From contig JAJGQC010000661.1 of assembly GCA_021014325.1 (NCBI GenBank), positions 124,001 through 188,000 of the forward strand: DNA of 64,000 bases, given 5' to 3'. Shown piece after piece: positions 9,363-25,200 of this stretch; the stretch's first letter is position 1; each line of letters begins with the position of its first letter. Position numbers and translations under genes: made by a program. This DNA is from Plazaster borealis. Taxonomy: Eukaryota > Echinodermata > Asteroidea > Forcipulatida > Labidiasteridae. The notes under the pieces are model-generated. The model did not search any database and was not told the origin of the DNA. It was given only the letters and a program-made list of their open reading frames with translations.

Positions 9363-12300
9363 TTTATGTCCTCATCAAACCATAATTTTCATTTCCAACC
9401 CCACTCCCAAATAAAAACAAAAATTTTAAATATGAAAGCATTATATAAGAATGCTTTTTCTTTTCACTTGAAGGGTCTGTATGTACCATCCTGGGTGCAT
9501 GAATTGATGAGTAAAAGTTGTGGACAAAGAAAAACAGAAAAGAGTTTCAAGATGGGTAAGTTAAAAAACAAAAAAAATTCAGAATTTGGTCGACTTTTTG
9601 TTGTTGATTTTTATGGTTTCAAATGATACATAACGGACTGCTGAAGACGATTTATGTGTGCGGACTAAGTAAATAAGCTATAGTTTGAGACATCTTGAGA
9701 TTTTTAGGAGTTTGAATTTTGGGTCCAAAATCAAAAAAAATTCACCACGCCGGCATGGTCAAACTTTCAGAATTTGGTCGAATTTTTTTTTTGATTTGTG
9801 GTTTGAAATGATACATTACGGACTAGTGAAGACATTTTATGTGTGCGGACTCACTAAATAAGCCATAGTTTGGGATATCTTGAGAGTTTTAGGAGTTTGA
9901 ATTTTGGGTCCAAAATCATAAAAATTCACCATGCCGGCATGGTAAAATTTTCAGAATTTGGTAGAATATTTTGTTTTGATTTTTTGGTTGAAATGATACA
10001 GAACGGACTACTGAAGAGATTTTATGTGTGGGGACTCAGTAAATAAGCCATAGTTTGAGATATCTTGAGAGTTTTAGAAGTTTGAAGTTTGGGTCCAAAA
10101 TAATAAAAATTCACCATGCCGGCATGGTCAAATGTTCAGATTTTGTCGAAATTTGGTTTTTGATTTTATGGTTTCAAATGATACAGAACAGGCTCCTGAA
10201 GACATTTTATCTGTGCGGACTCGGTAAATAAGCCATAGTTTGAGATATCTTGAGAGTTTTAGGAGTTTGAATTTTGGGTCCAAAATCATAAAAATTCACC
10301 ATGCCGGCATGGTCGAACTTTCAGAATTTGGTAGAATTTTTGTTTTGATTTTATGGTTTGAAATGATACATTACGGACTACTGAAGACATTTTATGTGTT
10401 TGGACTCACTAAATAAGCCATAGTTTGAGATATCTTGAGAGTTTTAGGAGTTTGAATTTTGGGTCCAAAATCATAAAAATTCACCATGCCGGCATGGTCA
10501 AATTTTCAGAATTTTGTGGAATTTTTGTTTTGATTTTATGGTTTGAAATGATACATAACGGACTACTGAAGACATTTTATGAGTGCGGACTCAGTAAATA
10601 AGCCATAGTTTGAGATATCTTGAGAGTTTTAGGAGTTTGAATTTTGGGTCCAAAATCATAAAAATTCACGATGCCGGCATGGTCAAATTTTCAGAATTTG
10701 GTCAAAAAGTTTTGTTTTGATTTTATGGTTTCACATGATACAGAACGGACTCCTGAAGACATTTTATCTGTGCGGACTCGGTAAATAAGCCATAGTTTGA
10801 GATATCTTGAGAGTTTTAGAAGTTTGAATTTTTGGCCCAAATCATGAAAATTCACCATGCCGGCATGGTCAAATTTTCAGATTTTGGTCGAATTTTTTGA
10901 TTTTATTTCATTGTTTGAAATGATACATAACGGACTACTGAAGACATTTTTTGTGTGCGGACTCACTAAATAAGCCATAGTTTGAGATATCTTGAGAGTT
11001 TTAGGAGTTTGAATTTTGGGTCCAAAATCATAAAATTTCACCATGCCGGCATGGTCAAATTTTCAGAATTTGGTCGAATTTTTTTTTTTGATTTTATGGT
11101 TTGAAATGATACATAACGGACTACTGAAGACATTTTATGTGTGCGGACTCAGTAAATAAGCCATAGTTTGAGATATCTTGAGAGTTTTAGGAGTTTGAAT
11201 TTTGGGTCCAAAATCATAAAAATTCACGATGCCGGCATGGTCAAATTTTCAGATTTTGGTCAAAAAGTTTTGTTTTGATTTTATGGTTTCACATGATACA
11301 TAACGGACTCCTGAAGACATTTTATCTGTGCGGACTCGGTAAATAAGCCATAGTTTGAGATATCTTGAGAGTTTTAGGAGTTTGAATTTTTGTCCCAAAT
11401 CATGAAAATTCACCATGCCGGCATGGTCAAATTTTCCAGATTTTGGTCGAAATTTGTTTTTTGATTTTATGGTGTTAAATGATACATAACGGACTACTGA
11501 AGACATTTTATGTTTGCGGACTCAGTAAATAAGCCATAGTTAGAGATATCTTGAGAGTTTTAGGAGTTTGGATTTTGGGTCCAAAATCATAAAAATTCAC
11601 CATGCCGGCATGGTCAAATTTTCAGAATGTGGTCGAAATTTGTTTTTTGATTTTATGGTTTGAAATGCTACATGATGGACTACTGAAGACATTTTATGTG
11701 TGCGGACTCAGTAAATAATACTTAGTTTGAGATATCTTGAGAGTTTTAGGAGTTTGAATTTTGGGTCCAAAATCATAAAAATTCACGATGCCGGCATGGT
11801 CAAAATTTCAGATTTTGGTCCAAAATTTTTGTTTTGATTTTATGGTTTCACATGATACAGAACGGACTGCTGAAGACATTTTATGTGTGCGGACTCGGTA
11901 AATAAGCCATAGTTTGAGATATCTTGAGAGTTGTAGGAGTTTGGATTTTGGGTCAAAAATCATAAAAATTCACCATGCCGGCATGGTCAAATTTTCAGAA
12001 TTTGGTCGAAATTTGTTTTTTGATTTTATGGTTTGAAATGCTACATGACGGACTACTGAAGACATTTTATGTGTGCGGACTCAGTAGATAATACTTAGTT
12101 TGAGATATCTTGAGAGTTTTAGGAGTTTGAATTTTGGGTCCAAAATCATAAAATTTCACCATGCCGGCATGGTCAAATTTTCAGATTTTGGTCAAATTGT
12201 TTTTGTTGATTTTATGGTTTGAAATGATACATAACGGACTACTGAAGACATTTTATGTGTGCGGACTCAGTAAATAAGCCATAGTTTGAGATATATTGAG

Positions 12301-14194
12301 AGTTTTAGGAGTTTGAATTTTGGGTCCAAAATCATAAAAATTCACCATGCCGGCATGGTCAAATTTTCAGATTTTTGTCAAAAATTTTTGTTTTGATTTT
12401 ATGGTTTCACATGATACAGAACGGACTCCTGAAGACATTTTATGTGTGCGGACTCAGTAAATAAGCCATAGTTTGAAATATCTTGAGAGTTTTAGGAGTT
12501 TGAATTTTGGGTCCAAAATCATAAAATTTCACCATGCCGGCATGGTCAAATTTTCAGATTTTGGTCGAATTTTTTTTGTTGATTTTATGGTTTGAAATGA
12601 TACATAACGGACTACTGAAGACCTTTTATGTGTGCGGACTCAGTAAATAAGCCATAGTTTGAGATATATTGAGAGTTTTAGGAGTTTGAATTTTGGGTCC
12701 AAAATCATAAAAATTCACCATGCCGGCATGGTCAAATTTTCAGATTTTCGTCGAAATTTTTGGTTTGATTTTATGTTTTCAAATGATACAGAACGGACTC
12801 CTGAAGACATTTTATCTGTGCGGACTCAGTAAATCAGCCATAGTTTGAGATATCTTGAGAGTTTTAGGAGTTGAATTTTGGGTCCAAAATCATAAAAAAT
12901 TCACCATGCCGGCATGGTCAAATTTTCAGATTTTGGTCAAAAATTTTTGTTTTGATTTTATGGTTTCACATGATTCAGAACGGACTCCTGAAGACATTTT
13001 ATGTGTGCGGACTCAGTAAATAAGCCATAGTTTGAGATATCTTGAGAGTTTTAGGAGTTTGAATTTTGGGTCCAAAATCATAAATATTCACCATGCCGGC
13101 ATGGTCAAATTTTCAGAATTTTGTCAATTTTTTGTTTTTAATTTTATGGTTTTAAATGATACATAACGGACCACTGAAGACATTTTATGTGTGCGGACTC
13201 ACTAAATAAGCCATAGTTAGAGATATCTTTAGAGTTTTAGGAGTTTGAATTTTGGGTCCAAAATCATAAAAATTCACCATGCCGGCATGGTCAAACTTTC
13301 AGATTTTGGTCAAAAATTTTTGTTTTGATTTTATGGTTTCACATGATACAGAACGGACTGCTGAAGACATTTTACGTGTGCGAACTCAGTATATAAGCCA
13401 TAGTTTGAGATATCTTGAGAATTTTAGGAGTTTGAATTTTTGGCCCAAATCATGAAAATTCACCATGCCGGCATGGTCAAATTTTCAGAATTTGGTCGAA
13501 TATTTTTTTTGATTTTATGGTTTGAAATGATACGTAACGGACTGAAGTAACTGAAGACGTAACTGAAGACACTTTATGTGTGCAGACTCAGTAAATAAGC
13601 CATAGTTTGAGATATCTTGAGAGTTTTAGGAGTTTGAATTTTGGGTCCAAAATCATAAAAATTCACCATGCCGGCATGGTCAAATTTTTAGAATTTTGTT
13701 ATTTTTTTTATTTTATTTTATGGTTTGAAATGATACAGAACAGACTACTGAAGACAATTTATGTGTGCGGACTCAGTAAATAAGCCATAGTTTGAGATAT
13801 CTTGAGAGTTTTAGGAGTTTGAATTTTGGGTCCAAAATCATAAAAATTCACCATGCCGGCATGGTCAAATTTTCAGAATTTTGTCAATTTTTTTTTGATT
13901 TTACGGGTTGAAATGATACAGAACACACTACTGAAGACATTTTATGTGTGCTGACTCAGTAAATAAGCCATAGTTTGAGATATCTTGAGAGTTTTAGGAG
14001 TTTGAATTTTGGGTCCCAAATCATGAAAATTCACCATGCCGGCATGGTCAAATTTTCAGATTTTGGTCGAAATATTTTTTTTGATTTGATGGTTTTAAAT
14101 GATACATAATGGACTACTGAAGACATTTTATGTGTGCGGACTCACTAAATAAGCCATAGTTAGAGATATCTTTAGAGTTTTAGGAGTTTGAATT

Positions 14195-17100
14195 TTGGGT
14201 CTAAAATCATAAAAATTCACCATGCCGGCATGGTCAAATTTTCAGAATTTTGTCAATTTTTTTTTTTTGATTTTATGGTTTGAAATGATACAGAACGGAC
14301 TACTGAAGACAATTTATGTGTGCGGACTCACTAAATAAGCCATAGTTAGAGATATCTTTAGAGTTTTAGGAGTTTGATTGTTGGGTCCAAAATCAAAAAA
14401 ATTCACCATGCCCACATGGTCAAACTTTCAGATTTTGGTCAAAAATTTTTGTTTTGATTTTATGGTTTCACATGATACAGAACGGACTGCTGAAGACATT
14501 TTACGTGTGCGAACTCAGTATATAAGCCATAGTTTGAGATATCTTGAGAGTTTTAGGAGTTTGAATTTTTGGCCCAAATCATTAAAATTCACCATGCCGG
14601 CATGGTCAAATTTTCAGAATTTGGTTGAATATTTTTTTTGATTTTATGGTTTGAAATGATACAGAACGGAGTACTGAAGAGATTTTATGTGTGGGGACTC
14701 AGTAAATAAGCCATAGTTTGAGATATCTTGAGAGTTTTAGGAGTTTGAAGTTTGAGTCTAAAATCATAAAAATTCACCATGCCGGCATGGTCAAATGTTC
14801 AGAATTTGGTTGAATATTTTTTTTGATTTTATGGTTTGAAATGATACATAACGGACTACTGAAGACATTTTATGTGTGCGGACTCAGTAAATAAGCCATA
14901 GTTTGAGATATCTTGAGAGTTTTAGGAGTTTGAATTTTTGTCCCAAATCATGAAAATTCACCATGCCGGCATGGTCAAATTTTCAGATTTTGGTCTAAAT
15001 TTGTTTTTTGATTTTATGGTTTGAAATGATACACAATGGACTACTGAAGACATTTTATGTGTGCGGACTCACTAAATAAGCCATAGTTAGAGATATCTTT
15101 AGAGTTTTAGGAGTTTGAATTTTGGGTCCAAAATCATAAAAATTCACTATGCCGACATGGTCAAACTTTCAGATTTTGGAGAAAAATTTCGTTTGAGATT
15201 TTATGGTTTCAAATGATACAAAACGGACCGCTGAAGACATTTTATGTGTGCGGACTCAGTAAATAAGCCATAGTTTGAGATATCTTGAGAGTTTTAGGAG
15301 TTTGAATTTTGGGTCCAAATCATGAAAATTCACCTAGCCGGCATGGTCAAATTTTCAGATTTTGGTCGAAATATTTTTTTGATTTGATGGTTTTAAATGA
15401 TACATAACGGACTACTGAAGACATTTTATGTGTGCGGACTCACTAAATAAGCCATAGTTAGAGATATCTTTAGAGTTTTAGGAGTTTGAATTTTGGGTCC
15501 AAAATCATAAAAATTCACCATGCCGGCATGGTCAAATTTTCAGAATTTTATTAATTTTTTTTTTGATTTTATGGTTTGAAATGATACAGAACGGACTACT
15601 GAAGACAATTTATGTGTGCGGACTCACTAAATAAGCCATAGTTAGAGATATCTTTAGAGTTTTAGGAGTTTGATTGTTGGGTCCAAAATCATAAAAATTC
15701 ACCATGCCCGCATGGTCAAACTTTCAGATTTTGGTCAAAAATTTTTGTTTTGATTTTATGGTTTCACATGATACAGAACGGACTGCTGAAGACATTTTAC
15801 GTGTGCGAACTCAGTATATAAGCCATAGTTTGAGATATCTTGAGAGTTTTAGGAGTTTGAATTTTGGGTCCAAAATCATAAAAATTCACCATGCCGGCAT
15901 GGTCAAATTTTCAGAATTTGGTCGAATATTTTTTTGATTTTATGGTTTGAATTGATACAGAACGGACTACTTAATAGATTTTTTGTGTGGGGACTCAGTA
16001 AATAAGCCATAGTTTGAGATATCTTGAGAGTTTTAGGAGTTTGAATTTTGGGTCCAAAATCATAAAAATTCACCATGCCGGCATGGTCAAATTTTCAGAT
16101 TTTGGTCAAAATTTTTGTTTTGATTTTATGGTTTGAAATGATACATAACGGACTACTGAAGACATTTTATGTGTGCGGACTCAGTAAATAAGCCATAGTT
16201 TGAGATATCTTGAGAGTTTTAGGAGTTTGAATTTTGGGTCCAAAATCATAAAAATTCACCATGCCGGCATGGTCAAATTTTCAGATTTTGGTCAAAAATT
16301 TTTTTTTTGATTTTATGGTTTGAAATGATACAGAACGGACTACTGAAGACATTTTATGTGTGCGGACTCAGTAAATAAGCCATAGTTTGAGATATCTTGA
16401 GAGTTTTAGGAGTTTGAATTTTGGGTCCAAAATCATAAAAATTCACCATGCCGGCATGGTCAAATTTTCAGATTTTGGACAAAATTTTTTTTGATTTTAT
16501 GGTTTGAAATGATACATAACGGACTACTGAAGACATTTTATGTGTGCGGACTCAGTAAATAAGCCATAGTTTGAGATATCTTGAGAGTTTTAGGAGTTTG
16601 AATTTTGGGTCCAAAATCATTAAAATTCACCATGCCGGCATGGTCAAATTTTCAGATTTTGGTCGAAATTATTTTTTTGATTTTATGGTTTCAAATGATA
16701 CATAACGGACTACTGAAGACATTTTATGTGTGCGGACTCACTAAATAAGCCATAGTTAGAGATATCTTTAGAGTTTTAGGAGTTTGAATTTTGGGTCCAA
16801 AATCATAAAAATTCACCATGCCGGCATGGTCAAATTTTCAGAATTTGGTCGAAATTTTTTTGGTTGATTTTATGGTTTCAAATGATACAGAACGGACTAC
16901 TGAAGACATTTTATGTGTGCGGACTCAGTAAATAAGCCATAGTTTGAGATATCTTGAGAGTTTTAGGAGTTTGAATTTTGGGTCCAAATCATGAAAATTC
17001 ACCTAGCCGGCATGGTCAAATTTTCAGAATTTTGTCAATTTTTTTTTTTGATTTTATGGTTTGAAATGATACATAACGGACTACTGAAGACATTTTATGT

Positions 17101-19200
17101 GTGCGGACTCACTAAATAAGCCATAGTTAGAGATATCTTTAGAGTTTTAGGAGTTTGATTGTTGGGTCCAAAATCATAAAAATTCACCATGCCGGCATGG
17201 TCAAACTTTCAGATTTTGGTCAAAAATTTTTGTTTTGATTTTATGCTTTCACATGATACAGAACAGACTGCTGAAGACATTTTACGTGTGCGAACTCAGT
17301 ATATAAGCCATAGTTTGAGATATCTTGAGAGTTTTAGGAGTTTGAAGTTTGGGTCCAAAATCATAAAAATTCACCATGCCGGCATGGTCAAATTTTCAGA
17401 ATTTGGTCGAATATTTTTTTTGATTTTATGGTTTGAAATGATACAGAACGGACTACTGAAGAGATTTTATGTGTGGGGACTCAGTAAATAAGCCATAGTT
17501 TGAGATATCTTGAGAGTTTTAGGAGTTTGAATTTTTGGCCCAAATCATGAAAATTCACCATGCCGGCATGGTCAAATTTTCAGATTTTGGTCGAAATTTT
17601 TTTTTTATTTTATGGTTTGAAATGATACATAACGGACTACTGAAGACATTTTATGTGTGCGGACTCACTAAATAAGCCATAGTTAGAGATATCTTTAGAG
17701 TTTTAGGAGTTTGAATTTTGGGTCCAAAATCATAAAAATTCACCATGTCGGCATGGTCAATCTTTCAGATTTTGGTCAAAAATTTTTTGTTTTGATTTTA
17801 TGGTTTCACTTGATACAGAACGGACTACTAAAGAGATTTTATGTGTGGGGACTCAGTAAATAAGCCATAGTTTGAGATATCTTGAGAGTTTTAGGAGTTT
17901 GAAGTTTGAGTCTAAAATCATAAAAATTCACCATGCCGGCATGGTCAAATGTTCAGAATTTGGTTGAATATTTTTTTTGATTTTATGGTTTGAAATGATA
18001 CATAACGGACTACTGAAGACATTTTATGTGTGCGGACTCAGTAAATAAGCCATAGTTTGAGATATCTTGAGAGTTTTAGGAGTTTGAATTTTTGTCCCAA
18101 ATCATGAAAATTCACCATGCCGGCATGGTCAAATTTTCAGATTTTGGTCTAAATTTTTTTTTTTGATTTTATGGTTTGAAATGATACACAATGGACTACT
18201 GAAGACATTTTATGTGTGCGGACTCACTAAATAAGCCATAGTTAGAGATATCTTTAGAGTTTTAGGAGTTTGAATTTTGGGTCCAAAATCATAAAAATTC
18301 ACTATGCCAACATGGTCAAACTTTCAGATTTTGGTCAAAATTTTTTTTTTGATTTTATGGTTTCAAATGATACAAAACGGACCGCTGAAGACATTTTATG
18401 TGTGCGGACTCAGTAAATAAGCCATAGTTTGAGATATCTTGAGAGTTTTAGGAGTTTGAATTTTGGGTCCAAATCATGAAAATTCACCTAGCCGGCATGG
18501 TCAAATTTTCAGATTTTGGTCGAAATTTTTTTTTTGATTTGATGGTTTTAAATGATACATAACGGACTACTGAAGACATTTTATGTGTGCGGACTCACTA
18601 AATAAGCCATAGTTAGAGATATCTTTAGAGTTTTAGGAGTTTGAATTTTGGGTCCAAAATCATAAAAATTCACCATGCCGGCATGGTCAAATTTTCAGAA
18701 TTTTGTCAAAATTTTTGTTTTGATTTTATGGTTTGAAATGATACAGAACGGACTACTGAAGACAATTTATGTGTGCGGACTCACTAAATAAGCCATAGTT
18801 AGAGATATCTTTAGAGTTTTAGGAGTTTGATTGTTGGGTCCAAAATCATAAAAATTCACCATGCCCGCATGGTCAAACTTTCAGATTTTGGTCAAAAATT
18901 TTTGTTTTGATTTTATGGTTTCACATGATACAGAACGGACTGCTGAAGACATTTTACGTGTGCGAACTCAGTATATAAGCCATAGTTTGAGATATCTTGA
19001 GAGTTTTAGGAGTTTGAATTTTTGGCCCAAATCATAAAAATTCACCATGCCGGCATGGTCAAATTTTCAGATTTTGGGTCAAAATTTTTGTTTTGATTTT
19101 ATGGTTTCAAATGATACAGAACGGACTACTGAAGAGATTTTATGTGTGCGGACTCAGTAAATAAGCCATAGTTTGAGATATCTTGAGAGTTTTAGGAGTT
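14195..19200. repeat. Higher-order block within the satellite (7-, 8- and 9-monomer periods)
   Basis: A marker monomer bearing GATTGTTGGGTCC, then a variant palindrome (GCCCGCATGG, GCCCACATGG or GCCGGCATGG), then GGTTTCACATGATACAG, GGACTGCTGAAG and GTGCGAACTCAGTATATAAG recurs with TTGGGTCC at 14381, 15676, 17162 and 18834. The spacings of 1295, 1486 and 1672 bp are close to 7, 8 and 9 monomers. This indicates amplification of multi-monomer blocks. Confidence 0.8.
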
Positions 19201-22200
19201 TGAAGTTTGAGTCTAAAATCATAAAAATTCACCATGCCGGCATGGTCAAATTTTCAGAATTTGGTCGAATTTTCTTTTGATTTTATGGTTTGAAATGATA
19301 CATAACGGACTACTGAAGACATTTTATGTGTGCGGACTCAGTAAATAAGCCATAGTTTGAGATATCTTGAGAGTTTTAGGAGTTTGAATTTTGGGTCCAA
19401 AATCATAAAAATTCACCATGCCGGCATGGTCAAACTTTCAGATTTTGGTCAAAAATTTTTGTTTTGATTTTATGGTTTCACATGATACAGAACGGACTAC
19501 TGAAGACATTTTATGTGTGCGGACTCAGTAAATAAGCCATAGTTTGAGATATCTTGAGAGTTTTAGGAGTTTGAATTTTGGGTCCAAAATCATGAAAATT
19601 CACCATGCCGGCATGGTCAAATTTTCAGAATTTGGTCAAATTTTTATTTTTTATTTTATGGTTTGAAATGATACAGAACGGACTACTGAAGACATTTTAT
19701 GTGTGCGGACTCAGTATATAAGCCATAGTTTGAGATATCTTGAGAGTTTTAGGAGTTTGAATTTTGGGTCCAAAATCATGAAAATTCACCATGCCGGCAT
19801 GGTCAAATTTTCAGAATTTGGTGTAAATTTGTTTTTTGATTTTATGGTTTGAAATGATACACAATGGACTACTGAAGACATTTTATGTGTGCGGACTCAC
19901 TAAATAAGCCATAGTTAGAGATATCTTTAGAGTTTTAGGAGTTTGAATTTTGGGTCCCAAATCATGAAAATTCACCATGCCGGCATGGTCAAATTTTCAG
20001 ATTTTGGTCTAAATTTGTTTTTTGATTTTATGGTTTCAAATGATACAAAACGGACTGCTGAAGACATTTTATGTGTGCGGACTCAGTAAATAAACCATAG
20101 TTTGAGATATCTTGAGAGTTTTAGGAGTTTGAATTTTGGGTCCAAATCATGAAAATTCACCTAGCCGGCATGGTCAAATTTTCAGATTTTGGTCAAAAAT
20201 TTTTTGTTTTGATTTTATGGTTTGAAATGATACATAACGGACTACTGAAGACATTTTATGTGTGCGGACTCAGTAAATAAGCCATAGTTAGAGATATCTT
20301 GAGAGTTTTAGGAGTTTGAATTTTGGGTCCAAAATCATAAAAATTCACCATGCCGGCATGGTCAAATTTTCAGATTTTGGGTCAAAATTTTTGTTTTGAT
20401 TTTATGGTTTGAAATGATACATAACGGACTACTGAAGACATTTTATGTGTGCGGACTCACTAAATAAGCCATAGTTTGAGATATCTTGAGAGTTTTAGGA
20501 GTTTGAATTTTGGGTCCAAAATCATAAAAATTCACCATGCCGGCATGGTCAAATTTTCAGAATTTTGTCAAATATTATTTTTTGATTTTATGGTTTGAAA
20601 TGATACATAACGGACTACTGAAGACATTTTATGTGTGCGGACTCAGTAAATAAGCCATAGTTTGAGATATCTTGAGAGTTTTAGGAGTTTGAATTTTGGG
20701 TCCAAAATCATAAAAATTCACCATGCCGGCATGGTCAAATTTTCAGAATTTGGTCAAAAATTTTTTTTGATTTTATGGTTTGAAATGATACAGAACGGAC
20801 TACTGAAGACATTTTATGTGTGCGGACTCAGTAAATAAGCCATAGTTTGAGATATCTTGAGAGTTTTAGGAGTTTGAATTTTGGGTCCAAAATCATAAAA
20901 ATTCACCATGCCGGCATGGTCAAATTTTCAGATTTTGGTCAAATTTTTTTTTATAGATTTTATGGTTTGAAATGATACATAACGGACTACTGAAGACATT
21001 TTATGTGTGCGGACTCAGTAAATAAGCCATAGTTTGAGATATCTTGAGAGTTTTAGGAGTTTGAATTTTGGGTCCAAAATCATAAAAATTCACCATGCCG
21101 GCATGGTCAAATTTTCAGATTTTGGTCAAATGTTTTTTGTGTTGATTTTTATGGTTTGAAATGATACATAACGGACTACTGAAGACATTTTATGTGTGCG
21201 GACTCACTAAATAAGCCATAGTTTGAGATATCTTGAGAGTTTTAGGAGTTTGAATTTTGGGTCCAAAATCATAAAAATTCACCATGCCGGCATGGTCAAA
21301 TTTTCAGAATTTGGTCAATAATTTGTTTTGATTTTATGGTTTGAAATGATACAGAACGGACTACTGAAGACATTTTATGTGTGCGGACTCAGTAAATAAG
21401 CCATAGTTTGAGATATCTTGAGAGTTTTAGGAGTTTGAATTTTGGGTCCAAAATCATAAAAATTCACCATGCCGGCATGGTCAAATTTTCAGAATTTTGT
21501 CAATTTTTTTTTTTGATTTTATGGTTTGAAATGATACAGAACGGACTACTGAAGACATTTTATGTGTGCGGACTCAGTAAATAAGCCATAGTTTGAGATA
21601 TCTTGAGAGTTTTAGGAGTTTGAATTTTTGGCCCAAATCATGAAAATTCACCATGCCGGCATGGTCAAATTTTCAGATTTTGGTCCAATATATTTGATGA
21701 TTTTATGTTTTGAAATGATACATAACGGACTACTGAAGACATTTTATGTGTGCGGACTCACTAAATAAGCCATAGTTAGAGATATCTTTAGAGTTTTAGG
21801 AGTTTGAATTTTGGGTCCAAAATCATAAAAATTCACCATGCCGGCATGGTCAAATTTTCAGAATTTTGTCAAATTTTTTTTTTGATTTTATGGTTTGAAA
21901 TGATACAGAACGGACTACTGAAGACATTTTATGTGTGCGGACTCAGTAAATAAGCCATAGTTTGAGATATCTTGAGAGTTTTAGGAGTTTGAATTTTGGG
22001 TCCAAAATCATAAAAATTCACCATGCCGGCATGGTCAAATTTTCAGATTTTGGTCAAAATTTTTGTTTTGATTTTATGGTTTCACATGATACAGAACGGA
22101 CTACTGAAGACATTTTATGTGTGCGGACTCAGTAAATAAGCCATAGTTTGAGATATCTTGAGAGTTTTAGGAGTTTGAATTTTGGGTCCCAAATCATAAA

Positions 22201-25200
22201 AATTCACCATGCCGGCATGGTCAAATGTTCAGAATTTGGTTGAATATTTTTTTAATTTTATGGTTTGAAATGATACATAACGGACTACTGAAGACATTTT
22301 ATGTGTGCGGACTCAGTAAATAAGCCATAGTTTGAGATATCTTGAGAGTTTTAGGAGTTTGAATTTTGGGTCCAAAATCATAAAAATTCACCATGCCGGC
22401 ATGGTCAAATTTTCAGATTTTGGTCAAATTTTTTTTTTGATTTTATGGTTTGAAATGATACATAACGGACTACTGAAGACATTTTATGTGTGCGGACTCA
22501 GTAAATAAGCCATAGTTTGAGATATCTTGAGAGTTTTAGGAGTTTGAATTTTGGGTCCAAAATCATAAAAATTCACCATGCCGGCATGGTCAAATTTTCA
22601 GATTTTGGTCAAAAATTTTTGTTTTGATTTTATGGTTTCAAATGATACAGAACGGACTACTGAAGACATTTTATGTGTGCGGACTCAGTAAATAAGCCAT
22701 AGTTTGAGATATCTTGAGAGTTTTAGGAGTTTGAATTTTGGGTCCAAAATCATAAAAATTCACCATGCCGGCATGGTCAAATTTTCAGAATTTTGTTGAA
22801 TATTTTTTTTGATTTTATGGTTTGAAATGATACATAACGGACTACTGAAGACATTTTATGTGTGCGGACTCAGTAAATAAGCCATAGTTTGAGATATCTT
22901 GAGAGTTTTAGGAGTTTGAATTTTGGGTCCAAAATCATGAAAATTCACCATGCCGGCATGGTCAAATTTTCAGATTTTGGTCTAAATTTGTTTTTTGATT
23001 TTATGGTTTGAAATGATACAGAACGGACTACTGAAGACATTTTATGTGTGCGGACTCACTAAATAAGCCATAGTTAGAGATATCTTTAGAGTTTTAGGAG
23101 TTTGAATTTTGGGTCCAAAATCATAAAAATTCACCATGCCGGCATGGTCAAACTTTCAGATTTTGGTCAAAAATTTCTTTTTTGATTTTATGGTTTCAAA
23201 TGATACAGAACGGACTACTGAAGACATTTTATTTGTGCGGACTCAGTAAATAAGCCATAGTTTGAGATATCTTGAGAGTTTTAGGAGTTTGAATTTTGGG
23301 TCCAAAATCATGAAAATTCACCATGCCGGCATGGTCAAATTTTCAGATTTTGGGTCAAAATTTTTGTTTTGATTTTATGGTTTGAAATGATACATAACGG
23401 ACTACTGAAGACATTTTATGTGTGCGGACTCAGTAAATAAGCCATAGTTTGAGATATCTTGAGAGTTTTAGGAGTTTGAATTTTGGGTCCAAAATCATAA
23501 AAATTCACCATGCCGGCATGGTCAAATTTTCAGAATTTGGTCAGATATGTTTTTTGATTTTATGGTTTGAAATGATACAGAACGGACTACTGAAGACATT
23601 TTATGTGTGCGGACTCAGTAAATAAGCCATAGTTTGAGATATCTTGAGAGTTTTAGGAGTTTGAATTTTGGGTCCAAAATCATAAAATTCACCATGCCGG
23701 CATGGTCAAATATACATATTTTGAGTCAAAATTTTTTATTGATTTTATTGTTTAAAATGATACAGAACGGACTACTGAAGACATTTTATGTGTGCGGACT
23801 CAGTAAATAAGCCATAGTTTGAGATATCTTGAGAGTTTTAGGAGTTTGAATTTTGGGTCCAAATCATGAAAATTCACCACGCCGGCATGGTCAAATTTTC
23901 AGATTTTGGTCAAAGTTATTTTGTGATTTTATGATTTGAAATGATACAGAACGGACTACTGAAGACATTTTATGTGTGCGGACTCAGTAAATAAGCCATA
24001 GTTTGAGATATCTTGAGAGTTTTAGGAGTTTGAATTTTGGGTCCAAAATCATAAAAATTCACCATGCCGGCATGGTCAAATTTTCAGATTTTGGTCAAAA
24101 ATTTTTTTTGATTTTATGGTTTGAAATGATACATAACGGACTACTGAAGACATTTTATGTGTGCGGACTCAGTAAATAAGCCATAGTTTGAGATATCTTG
24201 AGAGTTTTAGGAGTTTGAATTTTGGTCCAAAATCATAAAAATTCACCATGCCGGCATGGTCAAATTTTCAGAATTTGGTCGAATTTTTTTTTGATTTTAT
24301 GGTTTGAAATGATACATAACGGACTACTGAAGACATTTTATGTGTGCGGACTCAGTAAATAAGCCATAGTTTGAGATATCTTGAGAGTTTTAGGAGTTTG
24401 AATTTTGGGTCCAAAATCATAAAAATTCACCATGCCGGCATGGTCAAATTTTCAGATTTTGGTCGAAATTTTTTTGGTTGATTTTATGGTTTCAAATGAT
24501 ACAGAACGGACTACTGAAGACATTTTATGTGTGCGGACTCAGTAAATAAGCCATAGTTTGAGATATCTTGAGAGTTTTAGGAGTTTGAATTTTGGGTCCA
24601 AAATCATAAAAATTCACCATGCCGGCATGGTCAAATTTTCAGAATTTGGTTGAATATTTTTTTTGATTTTATGGTTTGAAATGATACAGAACGGACTACT
24701 GAAGACATTTTATGTGTGCGGACTCAGTAAATAAGCCATAGTTTGAGATATCTTGAGAGTTTTAGGAGTTTGAATTTTGGGTCCCAAATCATGAAAATTC
24801 ACCATGCCGGCATGGTCAAATTTTCAGATTTTGGTCGAATATTTTTTTTGATTTTATGGTTTGAAATGATACATAACGGACTACTGAAGACATTTTATGT
24901 GTGCGGACTCACTAAATAAGCCATAGTTTGAGATATCTTGAGAGTTTTAGGAGTTTGAATTTTGGGTCCAAAATCATAAAAATTCACCATGCCGGCATGG
25001 TCAAATTTTCAGATTTTGGTCAAAATTTTTTTTTTGATTTTATGGTTTCAAATGATACAGAACGGACTACTGAAGACATTTTATTTGTGCGGACTCAGTA
25101 AATAAGCCATAGTTTGAGATATCTTGAGAGTTTTAGGAGTTTGAATTTTGGGTCCAAAATCATGAAAATTCACCATGCCGGCATGGTCAAATTTTCAGAA

